From G965207345 sp965207345 (GTDB taxonomy: Bacteria > Pseudomonadota > Gammaproteobacteria > PS1 > Pseudothioglobaceae): DNA of 64,000 nucleotides. Positions within the stretch are counted from its first letter, which is position 1. Each line of letters opens with the position of its first letter. Positions 35,924 through 45,135 of this stretch are shown one piece after another. The DNA lies in the NCBI GenBank assembly GCA_965207345.1, contig OZ242280.1, positions 1,116,001 through 1,180,000 on the forward strand, written 5' to 3'. The notes under the pieces are model-generated. The model was not told the origin of the DNA and made no database searches. It was given only the letters and a program-made list of their open reading frames with translations. A program made the translations under genes and the position numbers.

Positions 35924-37102
35924 GTGAGTTTGATTTATCATTTTAGTCAGTTTAGTGATAAAAAAATCGACGCTGATGCAATTTATGTTATCAATACTTT
36001 GCTTAAAGGCGGTTTTGATGCCTATTTAGTCGGCGGTTGTGTACGTGATTTATTGTTTGGGTTAGTGCCAAAAGATTTTGATGTTGTAACAGATGCCAGA
36101 CCAGAACAAATTAAATCATTATTTAAACGCGCGCGTATTATTGGTCGGCGTTTTCGCTTAGTACATATTATTTTTGCGCGGCGTAAATTTTTAGAAGTTT
36201 CCACCTTTCGCTCAAAAAATGTACATATTCCAGAAAAACATATCAAAAATCCAGAACAATTATATGGTTCAATTGCTGAAGATGCAAAACGGCGTGATTT
36301 CACAATGAATGCACTATATTATGATATTCACTCAAAAAAAATTTTGGATTTTACAAATGGTATATCTGATATTAAAAAAAAATATTTGTCCCTTATTGGT
36401 GATTTAGATGTGCGTTATCAAGAAGATCCAGTACGTCTTTTAAGAGCAGTGCGTTTTCAAGTGCGTTTTGGTTTGAAACTTAGTAAAGAGCACGAACAAT
36501 CTTTTATTAAATATGGACCACTACTCGCGAAAATTCCTGCCGCAAGACGTTATGATGAGAGCTTAAAATTATTTCATAATTGCAATGCAAGAAAAATTTT
36601 TCATCATTTAAAAAAATATCAACTATTGCAATATTTGTTTGCACATACTGAACAAGATGCTTTAGTTGATATTTATTTAAAAAATACCGAAGAGCGTATG
36701 CAAGAAAATAAAAGTATTACCTCTGCTTTTTTAATAGCAATTTTTTTATGGGAAATTTTTCAAAAAACTTATAAAAAGCGCACTAAAGATCACCAAAAAA
36801 ATCCAGAATTATTTTTAAAAACTGCAGATGATGTAATTAAAACACAAATAGAACAAACCGCTTTTCCTAAATATATAACGCGTTATGTCAAAGATATTTG
36901 GTTTTTACAGTTAGGTTTTAAACAAAAGCATGAGAAGAAAATAAGTAAATTATTAGCACACTCACATTTTAGGGCGGCTTATGATTTTTTATTCTGCCTT
37001 GCACATAGCCTAAATCCAGAATTAAAACCTATTTTAGATTTTTGGACAAATAAAGAACAAGCCTATTTAAAGAAGGTTAAAATGAAAAAAGTAAAAATTT
37101 AA
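35924..37102 (+). CDS. pcnB: poly(A) polymerase I
   Basis: The 392-residue nucleotidyltransferase has the active-site pattern LVGGCVRDLLFG...KDFDVVTDARPEQ (about 30-60), RRFRLVHIIF (near 73-82) and RRDFTMNALYYD (near 124-135), then the EDPVRLLRAVRFQVRFG arm-binding segment. The RRFRLVH pattern marks PcnB rather than a CCA-adding enzyme. It adds A-tails that promote RNA decay. GTG at 35924 is the start; it is somewhat short at the C-terminus compared with E. coli PcnB. Confidence 0.88.
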   Translation: MSLIYHFSQFSDKKIDADAIYVINTLLKGGFDAYLVGGCVRDLLFGLVPKDFDVVTDARPEQIKSLFKRARIIGRRFRLVHIIFARRKFLEVSTFRSKNVHIPEKHIKNPEQLYGSIAEDAKRRDFTMNALYYDIHSKKILDFTNGISDIKKKYLSLIGDLDVRYQEDPVRLLRAVRFQVRFGLKLSKEHEQSFIKYGPLLAKIPAARRYDESLKLFHNCNARKIFHHLKKYQLLQYLFAHTEQDALVDIYLKNTEERMQENKSITSAFLIAIFLWEIFQKTYKKRTKDHQKNPELFLKTADDVIKTQIEQTAFPKYITRYVKDIWFLQLGFKQKHEKKISKLLAHSHFRAAYDFLFCLAHSLNPELKPILDFWTNKEQAYLKKVKMKKVKI

Positions 37103-37144
37103 GTTAGAAATTTTAATATAAACTATGCAGCATTAGAAACAATA

Positions 37145-37375
37145 ATGAGCAAAAAAGAAAAATTTGATTTTAACGCAGGAATTGATGAGTTAGAGCGTCT
37201 TGTCAAAGAAATGGAACAAGAGAATTTGAATTTAGACGCAGCGCTTAAAAATTTTGAAAAAGGTATTACTTTAGTGAAAAAATGTCAAAAGGAATTGATA
37301 ATAGCTGAGCAAAAAATTATTAAACTAACTCGGGAAGATGATTATCAAGTCGGCCAAGCCTTTAATCCTGATTAG
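37145..37375 (+). CDS. xseB: exodeoxyribonuclease VII small subunit
   Basis: The 76-residue coiled-coil protein has the XseB core FNAGIDELERLVKEME near residues 9-24 and the ALKNFEKGITLVKKCQKEL stretch. XseB binds XseA to form exonuclease VII. It is followed after six bases by ispA, as in many proteobacteria. Confidence 0.92.
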   Translation: MSKKEKFDFNAGIDELERLVKEMEQENLNLDAALKNFEKGITLVKKCQKELIIAEQKIIKLTREDDYQVGQAFNPD

Positions 37376-37384
37376 CTTTATTTG

Positions 37385-38251
37385 ATGGATGTATTATATT
37401 ATCAAAATCGCTTAGAAAATATATTAAGTCAGCATTTATCAGCCGTAGATGATGGTAATTTAAAAGATGCAATGCGCTACGCAGTATTTTCAGGGGGTAA
37501 ACGTTTTCGCGCCATTTTGGTTTATCTGGTAAGCAAAATGCTTGGTGGTGCTGAGTTAAGTGCAGATAGTGGCGCATGTGCAATTGAATTTTTGCATATT
37601 TATTCTCTGGTTCATGATGATCTACCTGCAATGGATGACGATAATATGCGTCATAGTCAACCTGCTTGTCATATCAAATATGGTGATGGTATGGCAATTT
37701 TAGTAGGAGATGCTCTGCAGGCACTTGCATTTGAAATATTAGCGAATCATAAAACTCTAAGTCCTAGTAAAAAAAATGCAATGTTAGAAACATTAGCATA
37801 TTATGGTGGTATGCACGGCATGGTTGGTGGGCAGGCAATTGATTTGTCAATTACTAGAAAATCAGCTAGCTTATATTTACTTGATGAAATGTATCAAAAA
37901 AAAACAGCAGCTTTGATTCGTTGTGCGATTAAATTAGGTATTTTAACAAGTAAGTGTAAATCTAAGACAATATTTAATGTTTTAGATACCTTTGCGTTTC
38001 ACATTGGTCTTGCCTATCAAATTCAAGACGATGTGCTTGAGCTTACAACTTCAGCGATAACATTAGGTAAAAATAAAAATTCTGATACCAATAACCAAAA
38101 ATGTACTTATCCAGTATTGCTTGGTTTAAATAAAGCAAAGTCAGTATTTAATACACATTATGAAAAGGCATATATCTGTTTAAAAAATTTAGATAAAGAA
38201 ACTACTTTGTTGGAAAAATTTATGCTCAAGTTATGGCATAGAACATTTTGA
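37385..38251 (+). CDS. ispA: (2E,6E)-farnesyl diphosphate synthase
   Basis: IspA makes farnesyl diphosphate from IPP and DMAPP or GPP. The 288-residue protein has both aspartate-rich motifs: DDLPAMDDD (near 79-87) and QIQDDVLE (near 211-218), plus GGKRFR near 37-42. I chose ATG 37385 over the preceding TTG. dxs, which often follows xseB-ispA, is absent; the next gene converges from the other strand after about 20 bases. Confidence 0.94.
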   Translation: MDVLYYQNRLENILSQHLSAVDDGNLKDAMRYAVFSGGKRFRAILVYLVSKMLGGAELSADSGACAIEFLHIYSLVHDDLPAMDDDNMRHSQPACHIKYGDGMAILVGDALQALAFEILANHKTLSPSKKNAMLETLAYYGGMHGMVGGQAIDLSITRKSASLYLLDEMYQKKTAALIRCAIKLGILTSKCKSKTIFNVLDTFAFHIGLAYQIQDDVLELTTSAITLGKNKNSDTNNQKCTYPVLLGLNKAKSVFNTHYEKAYICLKNLDKETTLLEKFMLKLWHRTF

Positions 38252-38271
38252 AGTAGGATTTAAATTTTTAC

Positions 38272-39204
38272 CTAAAATCTTAATAACGCACTGCCCCATG
38301 AAAAACCAGCACCCATAGCTTCAAATAAACAACTGTGATTTTTCTGGATACGTCCATCTCTAACCGCCACATCTAGTGCAAGTGGAATGGATGCTGCTGA
38401 AGTATTTGCATGTTTATCAAGTGTAACCACTACTTTTTCCATCGGTAGTTTAATACGTTTAGCAACTGCCTTAATAATACGAATATTGGCTTGGTGAGGT
38501 ATCATCCAATCCAAATCATTTGTAGACATCTGTATTGATTTTAAAGTTATTAGTGCTAGTGCGCTTAGTTTTGTTACTGCAACTTTAAATACTTCATTAC
38601 CGTCCATTTCAATAAACCCTGTATCGTTATTCACATAAAGTGCACGTGAGTAACGACCATCGCTATGCAATTCACTATAAAGCAAGCCTGTATTTTTATC
38701 CGCGCTAAGGACAAGGGCGCCAGCGCCGTCTCCAAATAAAACTGCTGTGTTTCTATCAGTTGGATGTGTAATACGAGAAAGTATTTCCGAACCAACAATC
38801 AAAATATGGTGCATTTTGTTTGTTTTAATATAAGCATCAGCAGTGGTTAGTGCATAAATAAAACCAGCACAAACTGCTTGCATGTCAAAAGCAGGGCAAT
38901 GTGCATTAAGGCGATCTTGCAAGAGTATTGCAGTGGCTGGAAATATTTTATCTGGCGTGGTAGTTGCAACAATAATTAAATCCAATTCTTTTGCTTTTAT
39001 TCCAGCCATATCAAGCGCTAACTTTGCTGCATTTTCTGCTAAATCGCAAGCACTTTCATTCTCAACTTGCCGTCTTTCTTTAATGCCAGTGCGCATTTTA
39101 ATCCATTCATCTGAGGTATCCATTTTTTTGGATAAATCAGCGTTTGTAACAATTTTAGGTGGTAGGTAGCCGCCTGTGCCAGTGATACGCGCATAAAGGC
39201 TCAT
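38272..39204 (-). CDS. fabH: beta-ketoacyl-ACP synthase III
   Basis: FabH joins acetyl-CoA with malonyl-ACP to begin fatty-acid synthesis. The 310-residue thiolase-fold protein has the catalytic Cys in AVCAGF (near 112), His in PHQANIR (near 236-242) and Asn in KHANTSAAS (near 263-271). Its ATG overlaps the plsX stop by four bases. The order rpmF-plsX-fabH is the classical one; fabD does not follow. Confidence 0.95.
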   Translation of the reverse strand: MSLYARITGTGGYLPPKIVTNADLSKKMDTSDEWIKMRTGIKERRQVENESACDLAENAAKLALDMAGIKAKELDLIIVATTTPDKIFPATAILLQDRLNAHCPAFDMQAVCAGFIYALTTADAYIKTNKMHHILIVGSEILSRITHPTDRNTAVLFGDGAGALVLSADKNTGLLYSELHSDGRYSRALYVNNDTGFIEMDGNEVFKVAVTKLSALALITLKSIQMSTNDLDWMIPHQANIRIIKAVAKRIKLPMEKVVVTLDKHANTSAASIPLALDVAVRDGRIQKNHSCLFEAMGAGFSWGSALLRF

Positions 39205-40214
39205 GATGCTAATTCCTGCTTAATTTTTTTGTGAATTTTATCAGTAATTTCGTTTTGTGCTGCTGATCTTGCCTCTTTAATCGCGTGTAAAAAAGCTAGT
39301 GTATCAGCACTACCATGACTTTTAATAACAATTCCTCTAAGTCCTAACAGATTTGCGCCATTATATCTTCTAGGATCAAGAGAAGATTTAAAATAATTAA
39401 GCGCAGGCATTGCTAAAGAAGCGGTTAGTTTTGTGTATAAATTTTTTTTAAAAGCACGTTTTAGATAAATTTTTATCATTTGGGCTACGCCTTCACTTGC
39501 TTTTAAAACTAAATTTCCTTCAAAACCATCACATACGACCACATCAACTGCATTAGTATAAATCTCATCCGCTTCAATATAACCAACATAATTGAGCGAA
39601 CTGTTTTTGAGTAGGTCAGCTGCTTCTTTAATGATTTGTTTTCCCTTAATATCTTCTGAACCAATATTAAGTAAAGAGATAGTCGGCTGCTTAATATACT
39701 CGGTGTATTCAACTGCAATAGAAGCCATTAGCGCAAACTCAAAAAGCGTTGTTGATTTAGAATCAATATTAGCTCCTAAATCAAGCATATGCGTATGTGC
39801 TCTAGTTGTTGGTATTTTCGACATCATAGCTGGGCGACTAATGCCATCAATAGTTTTTAATACTGATTTAGAAACTGCCATTAGTGCACCGCTATTGCCA
39901 GCACTTACGCATGCTTTTGCTTTATTTTCTTTTACTAGCTGAATAGCAACACGCATAGAAGAGTTACGCTTACGTAATGCAGAAACAAGCGTTTCATCCA
40001 TTTTAATTTTTTCTTCTGCGTGATAAATTTGATAGCGAGATTGATATTTTTTAGCATTTTGATAGTGCGTCAATTGCTTTTCAATAGCATGTGCATCGCC
40101 AACAAAAATTAAAAAAATATCATCAAATAATTCTAAGGCACCTAAACCAGCTGTAAGCGTTACTGTCAGACCTTTGTCACCACCATGCGCATCAATAGAT
40201 ATATTTGTTAGCAC
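39201..40214 (-). CDS. plsX: phosphate acyltransferase PlsX
   Basis: PlsX makes acyl-phosphate from acyl-ACP for phospholipid synthesis. The SIDAHGGDKG opening, SAGNSGALMAVS and CDGFEGNLVLKASEG motifs are diagnostic. A frame opens at 40259, but that would overlap rpmF by 41 bases and add a basic tail unlike the family. I prefer the GTG at 40214, five bases after the rpmF stop, giving 337 residues. Its stop overlaps the fabH start (ATGA). Confidence 0.9.
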   Translation of the reverse strand: MLTNISIDAHGGDKGLTVTLTAGLGALELFDDIFLIFVGDAHAIEKQLTHYQNAKKYQSRYQIYHAEEKIKMDETLVSALRKRNSSMRVAIQLVKENKAKACVSAGNSGALMAVSKSVLKTIDGISRPAMMSKIPTTRAHTHMLDLGANIDSKSTTLFEFALMASIAVEYTEYIKQPTISLLNIGSEDIKGKQIIKEAADLLKNSSLNYVGYIEADEIYTNAVDVVVCDGFEGNLVLKASEGVAQMIKIYLKRAFKKNLYTKLTASLAMPALNYFKSSLDPRRYNGANLLGLRGIVIKSHGSADTLAFLHAIKEARSAAQNEITDKIHKKIKQELAS

Positions 40215-40218
40215 AACA

Positions 40219-40431
40219 TTATTGTTTTTCCGACGATTTCTCTTCGCTCTCAACTTCATCTTGGATATGAATCATTTGCTTGCCCCTATAATAACCATCT
40301 GGGCTAATATGATGGCGAAGATGTGTTTCTCCTGTTTCTGTATCTTCAGATAAGGCAGGATTTTTAAGTGCATTATGTGCACGACGCATCCCTCTTTTAG
40401 CAGGTGTTTTTCTACTCTTTTGTACAGCCAT
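40219..40431 (-). CDS. rpmF: 50S ribosomal protein L32
   Basis: The 70-residue protein begins AVQKSRKTPAKRGMRRAH, the standard L32 N-terminus, and has HHISPDGYYRGK. The zinc cysteines found in some L32 forms are absent, as in many proteobacteria. An acidic tail (VESEEKSSEKQ) lengthens it. yceD, which usually precedes rpmF, is missing, and the upstream 250 bases hold only a promoter candidate. Confidence 0.94.
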   Translation of the reverse strand: MAVQKSRKTPAKRGMRRAHNALKNPALSEDTETGETHLRHHISPDGYYRGKQMIHIQDEVESEEKSSEKQ

Positions 40432-40613
40432 ATTATTCTCCTAATTCGCTTTTAATTTTTTTTAATATGATAAAAGAATTATTTTCATAGAAATTAATGA
40501 CAAAAATATTTTTGCTTAAATAATTTAATTTTCTTAGGACAGAAAAAACCTATATTCAGGAATCACTCACGATGTTAAGAATATTTTATTTAACAAAACT
40601 AAATGAAGCGTGT

Positions 40614-40619
40614 ATTATA
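40614..40619 (-). promoter_or_regulatory. candidate -10 box for rpmF-plsX-fabH
   Basis: Read on the minus strand this is TATAAT followed by ACACGC, a G/C-containing discriminator as in ribosomal operons. It lies about 183 bases upstream of the rpmF start, in a region without other genes. No strong -35 is visible. Confidence 0.45.
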
Positions 40620-40682
40620 CCAAAAATAATTATTTTAAAGTATTTTTTTAGAGAGTTATAAATAAAAAAATAAAACAATAAA

Positions 40683-41444
40683 TTATTTATATAGTCTTTG
40701 CCGATTAGCTTCAAAAAGGGCAATAGCACTTGCAACTGAAATATTAAGACTCTCAATGCGTCCTGGCATAGGGATAGAAATTAAATCATCGCATAAAATT
40801 TTTGTAAGCATTTTAATACCTTTATCTTCAACGCCAACAATCAAGGCACTACCTAAAGTTAAATCAGTTTCATAGAGTGTTTTTTGTGCGCGTGCATCTA
40901 AACCAAAAATCCAAATATTATGCTGTTTTAATATTTTTATAATACGCGCTAAATTAGCCACTTCAAATAGCGATAAATTTTGTGTTGCACCAACAGAAGT
41001 GTGATGGACAAGCGGTGTAATTGCACTAGATGTGCGTTTACTAATTATAACCGCATCAACACCTGCAGCGCTTGCACTACGAAAACATGCACCTAAATTT
41101 CTAGGATCATAAACATTTTCTAAGATGAGTAAAAATGGTGTTTTACTAAGTTTTTTTAAATGAGATATGAGTGCTAATTCACCTTTTAACTTAAAGGCTT
41201 TGGTTTTTGCAGCAACACCTTGATGTCTATGATGGTTTGTAATCTTATCTAAAAATTTAGTGGAAACCTTTTGTACTTCTACCTCATATTCGTGTGCTTT
41301 TTCTAAAACAATCTCAAGACCTTTAGCAGTATTTTTTTTGTCGCAAATGTATAACACCTTAATTTCATCAGGGCGAATACAAATTAAACTTTCAATACTA
41401 TAAACGCCGTAAATGAGTGTTTTCTCATTCAATTTTATGCTCAT
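40683..41444 (-). CDS. rlmB: 23S rRNA (Gm2251) 2'-O-methyltransferase
   Basis: The 253-residue SPOUT enzyme has an L30e-like N-terminal domain (about 1-90) and the TrmH motifs ILENVYDPRNLGACFRSA (near 103-120), GVEDKGI (near 202) and PMPGRIESLNISVASAIALFE (near 222-242). RlmB methylates G2251 in the 23S P loop. It overlaps surA by 20 bases. In many genomes rlmB follows rnr, which here is about 8 kb away. Confidence 0.9.
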   Translation of the reverse strand: MSIKLNEKTLIYGVYSIESLICIRPDEIKVLYICDKKNTAKGLEIVLEKAHEYEVEVQKVSTKFLDKITNHHRHQGVAAKTKAFKLKGELALISHLKKLSKTPFLLILENVYDPRNLGACFRSASAAGVDAVIISKRTSSAITPLVHHTSVGATQNLSLFEVANLARIIKILKQHNIWIFGLDARAQKTLYETDLTLGSALIVGVEDKGIKMLTKILCDDLISIPMPGRIESLNISVASAIALFEANRQRLYK

Positions 41445-42630
41445 AAACTATAATATGTGATTGCCCTCTAATCTGTGATAACCACTTTTTAAACGCTACT
41501 TTTTGTGCCCTCGCAATGAGTGTTTGCTTTGTTTCTTCAAGTTTTGCGTCAATATTTTTTTCTTTTAATTTACGCACAATATGCCAGCCAAAATCACTTT
41601 GAAATGGACGGCTTATTTCATTTTTTTCTAGCTTTAATAAAATATTTTGCATTTGAACAGGTAATTTTTTTAAGGAAACCAAAGGAACATAACCGCCATT
41701 TTTTGCATATTCTCCTTGAGAATATTGTTTTGCAATCGTATCAAAAGGCGTGCCTTGTTTAATTTTTTCATAAAGCATAAGCATCGTTTTAAATACGTGC
41801 TGGTTTGTATTGTCCTTGGAAATAAAAATATGCTGTAACTCAAGATGTTTTTCTAGTTGATTTGTATTTAATTGTTTATCTGCTAATTTAATAATATGAA
41901 AGTTATGATTATTCTTGAGCACATTGCTTATTTCATTTTTTTGCAGTGAAAGTACAATTTTCTGATATAAAGCAGGTATTTTATCGTAATCAAGATAGCC
42001 TATATTACCTCCATTCTCTGCATTATAAGCCTTAGAATATTTTTTGGCAAAATCAGAAAATAAACTAGGACTATTATTTAGTTTTACCTGCAGTTCTTGT
42101 GCTTTTTTTTCATCAGTTAAAACAATATTATAAAGGTGATATTTTGCTTCTTCTGCTATTTTTTTTTGATAGGCATCCTTTAATTCATCCTCTGGTATTT
42201 CTTGCTTGCTTACCTCTTGACCGACAAGAGACTGCAATCTCTGCAGTAAAAAATTAATTTTAAGTTGTGCAACAATTTTGTTATAACTAGAGGTTTGCTT
42301 GAGTTTGTTTAATGGTATATTATTTTCTTTTGCAATCACTTCTAAACTTTCATTTAAAACCTCAGGTTTAACTGTAATTTCCATTCTATTTGCTTGCTGG
42401 ATTTGTAATAAGATATCAATTTTATTATTAAGCAATTCTAAAATATGATTTTTATCAGGACGTTGCTTTAGCTTTTGATAAGTCATCATAGCATCAATAT
42501 CTTCTTCAAGCTGGGCAGAGGTAATAATATCATCATTGACAACTGCGATAATACTGTTTGGTTCTGCAAAAATTGATGTTAAATTTAAAAAATTGACAAC
42601 AATAAATACTAAATAAAAATAATATTTCAT
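41425..42630 (-). CDS. surA: periplasmic chaperone/peptidyl-prolyl isomerase SurA
   Basis: SurA helps outer-membrane proteins, notably LptD, to fold. The 401-residue protein has a signal peptide (about 1-22), the N-terminal chaperone domain (ITSAQLEEDIDAMM) and two parvulin domains with AENGGNIGYLDYDKIP (about 208-223) and YAKNGGYVPLVSLKKLP (about 309-325). The lptD-surA order is classical; rlmB replaces the usual pdxA downstream. Confidence 0.93.
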   Translation of the reverse strand: MKYYFYLVFIVVNFLNLTSIFAEPNSIIAVVNDDIITSAQLEEDIDAMMTYQKLKQRPDKNHILELLNNKIDILLQIQQANRMEITVKPEVLNESLEVIAKENNIPLNKLKQTSSYNKIVAQLKINFLLQRLQSLVGQEVSKQEIPEDELKDAYQKKIAEEAKYHLYNIVLTDEKKAQELQVKLNNSPSLFSDFAKKYSKAYNAENGGNIGYLDYDKIPALYQKIVLSLQKNEISNVLKNNHNFHIIKLADKQLNTNQLEKHLELQHIFISKDNTNQHVFKTMLMLYEKIKQGTPFDTIAKQYSQGEYAKNGGYVPLVSLKKLPVQMQNILLKLEKNEISRPFQSDFGWHIVRKLKEKNIDAKLEETKQTLIARAQKVAFKKWLSQIRGQSHIIVYEHKIE

Positions 42631-42684
42631 TGAGAATTAAACTTGCTATGTTTTAATAGTGGATTAATACGTAATATTTTTTGG

Positions 42685-44958
42685 TTAATAGTGATTTGTT
42701 TTGGGTGTAAAACTACTGAACCCTTTCAGTGTAAATTCTATTTTAACAGTATTATCATAGTTTTGATTATCAGTATAGTTTTTACCGTGCGCTAACCTAA
42801 TAGTAAAACAACAATTATCATAAGCAAAACCAAGTTGTATTTTATTGTTTATATTATCGGATAATGTGCGTGTGATGCCCGCAAAAAAATGTATTTTTTT
42901 TCTAATGGCTTGTTTAGTATAAAATTCAAGTGTTTTGCCATTATCTTTATGTAGTGCTAATGTTAAAAAATTATGCGCATTTTTTTGGTAAGTCCAAGCG
43001 AGATGTTGTTTAAAAATATTTTGACTATAAGTATCATAATGTAGGCTGAGATAAATTTGGTGTGCTTTGGCTTTATTAAATATTTCAGTAATAATAGGTG
43101 AGCGTTTTTTATTTGCAAGCGGATTATTAAGTCCTTCTTTGTAAAATGCTTGTGCCATACGAAATTCAGCATAAGTAATACCTGATTTTCTATCTATAAT
43201 ATTTGAGTTAATTCCAAGTGTAATTTGATTTGCATTTAAAATCCTATCAATACTAGTAATGGCTTTTGTAGAAAATAAACTAGCATAATTTTGCTCGTTA
43301 ATATCTTTTGCGTCAAAGTTTGGCAGATGTTTTTGTGATTTATTTTGTGTGTAGTTATAAAAAATTCTAGGTGTTAAAGTTTGTAAAAATGAGTGATTAA
43401 ATAGTGTAATATTACGTTCAAAATGCCACATATTATCAAGATTAATATTAAATAAAGTGCGCTGCTCGTTTTTAAAATTTTCCTCTTTAAAATTTTCCAG
43501 TTGATAATGCGTGTGATATAAGTTAAGTTCTGGCTTAGCACGATAATTATTAACATTTATATCGCGATTATAATTGAGCCTTGAATGCAGGCGTACCCCA
43601 GTTTTTTGCTTGTTATCTGAGTGTTTAAATTGTGTAGCAAGGAATCTTAGAGCAAAACTATCCTCTCTCGTTAAGGGGAAGTTCTTTTCAACAAATAATT
43701 CTGGTGCACGTCTATAAGAAGGGCTAGCATCAATTGCTTGATACGAATTAGTTTTAAAATATGCTGATGTATCTTCTTCATTGTAAAGTAAATTAAAAGT
43801 GCTTTTTAATGTTTTAATATTACTTCCATTTTGATTGATTTGTGTAAAAAAATCACTATCAGAGACGCGGTATAGCGAGCCATACATGAGTGTATTATCA
43901 TTTAAATTTTTATGGAAATCAGTTTTGAGTAGCCAACGTTTTTCTTGTGTTAAAGTATCTTTTTGCAGATAGGTCACTTTAGCTTCCATGTGTCCTGAAG
44001 TTAATAGTTGACGATAATGCGTATCAATGGCATTTCCGTGACGATTTAGATGATTAAAGCCAAGAATTAAATCTCTGTCAGAGGCAATGTTAAAATAATA
44101 AGGAATACGCGTTTTATAGCTAGTTTTTCTATTTTTTGTTCGGTAACGACTAAATTCTGGTGTTAAAAAACCTGAAGCTCTGCCATTAAGTGTCCAGGTA
44201 TATTCGGGAAAATAAAAAACGGGAACACCCATTATTTTTAAAACAATATCTTTTGCTGTGGCACGATTTTTGTTTAGATTAATATTCAAATAGCTACTTT
44301 CTGCCTGCCAAATTTTTCGATTTTTCGTATTTTGTATATTCTCCAGACAGCTGCTATAGGTAGCGTGATGAAAAATGTGCTCATTATCATTAATATAAGC
44401 ATATTTTGCTGTACCTAAAAATGGTTGTTTTAGAAATTGATAATTGACATTTGCCAGTGTGTATTTTATTTTTTGATTATTAGTTTTACTTAAACTTAGA
44501 CTAGCAGCATTTAATAATATATCCTCGTCAAAAAAACTAACGTTACCGCTTGCACTAAGCGTTGTTTTTTTTTCTTTTAAATTATTTTTTTCATTGAGTA
44601 AAATATTTTGAGCTTGCAGATAAAAATTAGGGCTACGCACAGAAGCATCACCTGCTAAATGATAAGTGTCATTAATAAAAACTTGCGATTTTGCGTTTAA
44701 CAAGGTTTGCTCAGCAGGTGCAAAGGATATATTTTGCATAATTTTCGGCACAGCAACACAAGTGTTATAAGTTGCATTTGTTTGCGTAGCAAATACCAAA
44801 TTATTTACGGAAAAATAAAGAAGAAAGAAGGTTACTAGCAACAATAACAGCATAGAAAAAAAATTCCAACTAGTGGTTTGTTTATAATTCCATGAAGAGT
44901 AAATTGACATAATAGCGTGCATTATAGCCGAAAAAAAATATCTCATACTACAACACAA
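42685..44958 (-). CDS. lptD: LPS-assembly outer-membrane protein LptD
   Basis: LptD with LptE places LPS in the outer leaflet. The 757-residue frame has a hydrophobic N-terminal segment (about 33-58), an OstA beta-jellyroll (about 88-230) and a C-terminal 26-strand barrel with the typical GVPVFYFPEYTW (near 241-252) and LTPEFSRY (near 264-271) stretches. The N-terminus is uncertain: several ATG codons precede the hydrophobic core and the start may be downstream of 44958. It leads the lptD-surA-rlmB operon and diverges from hflK. Confidence 0.9.
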   Translation of the reverse strand: MCCSMRYFFSAIMHAIMSIYSSWNYKQTTSWNFFSMLLLLLVTFFLLYFSVNNLVFATQTNATYNTCVAVPKIMQNISFAPAEQTLLNAKSQVFINDTYHLAGDASVRSPNFYLQAQNILLNEKNNLKEKKTTLSASGNVSFFDEDILLNAASLSLSKTNNQKIKYTLANVNYQFLKQPFLGTAKYAYINDNEHIFHHATYSSCLENIQNTKNRKIWQAESSYLNINLNKNRATAKDIVLKIMGVPVFYFPEYTWTLNGRASGFLTPEFSRYRTKNRKTSYKTRIPYYFNIASDRDLILGFNHLNRHGNAIDTHYRQLLTSGHMEAKVTYLQKDTLTQEKRWLLKTDFHKNLNDNTLMYGSLYRVSDSDFFTQINQNGSNIKTLKSTFNLLYNEEDTSAYFKTNSYQAIDASPSYRRAPELFVEKNFPLTREDSFALRFLATQFKHSDNKQKTGVRLHSRLNYNRDINVNNYRAKPELNLYHTHYQLENFKEENFKNEQRTLFNINLDNMWHFERNITLFNHSFLQTLTPRIFYNYTQNKSQKHLPNFDAKDINEQNYASLFSTKAITSIDRILNANQITLGINSNIIDRKSGITYAEFRMAQAFYKEGLNNPLANKKRSPIITEIFNKAKAHQIYLSLHYDTYSQNIFKQHLAWTYQKNAHNFLTLALHKDNGKTLEFYTKQAIRKKIHFFAGITRTLSDNINNKIQLGFAYDNCCFTIRLAHGKNYTDNQNYDNTVKIEFTLKGFSSFTPKTNHY

Positions 44959-45135
44959 ACACTATAAAATTTAAGACTAAAACGCGTTTAAAATATTAAA
45001 TTAATTAATTTTTGTTACGTTAGGTATATTTTTTAAAAAAGTTAAAGGAGATGATAACAACTTGATTTTTAAGGTAAAATACCTATATTTTTAAAGAAGG
45101 GCAATTGATGCGATATTATAAGAATGGGAATTTTT

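Noticed and set aside
40215..40259. A longer PlsX starting at 40259.
   Set aside because: It would overlap rpmF by 41 bases and add a basic tail not seen in the family.
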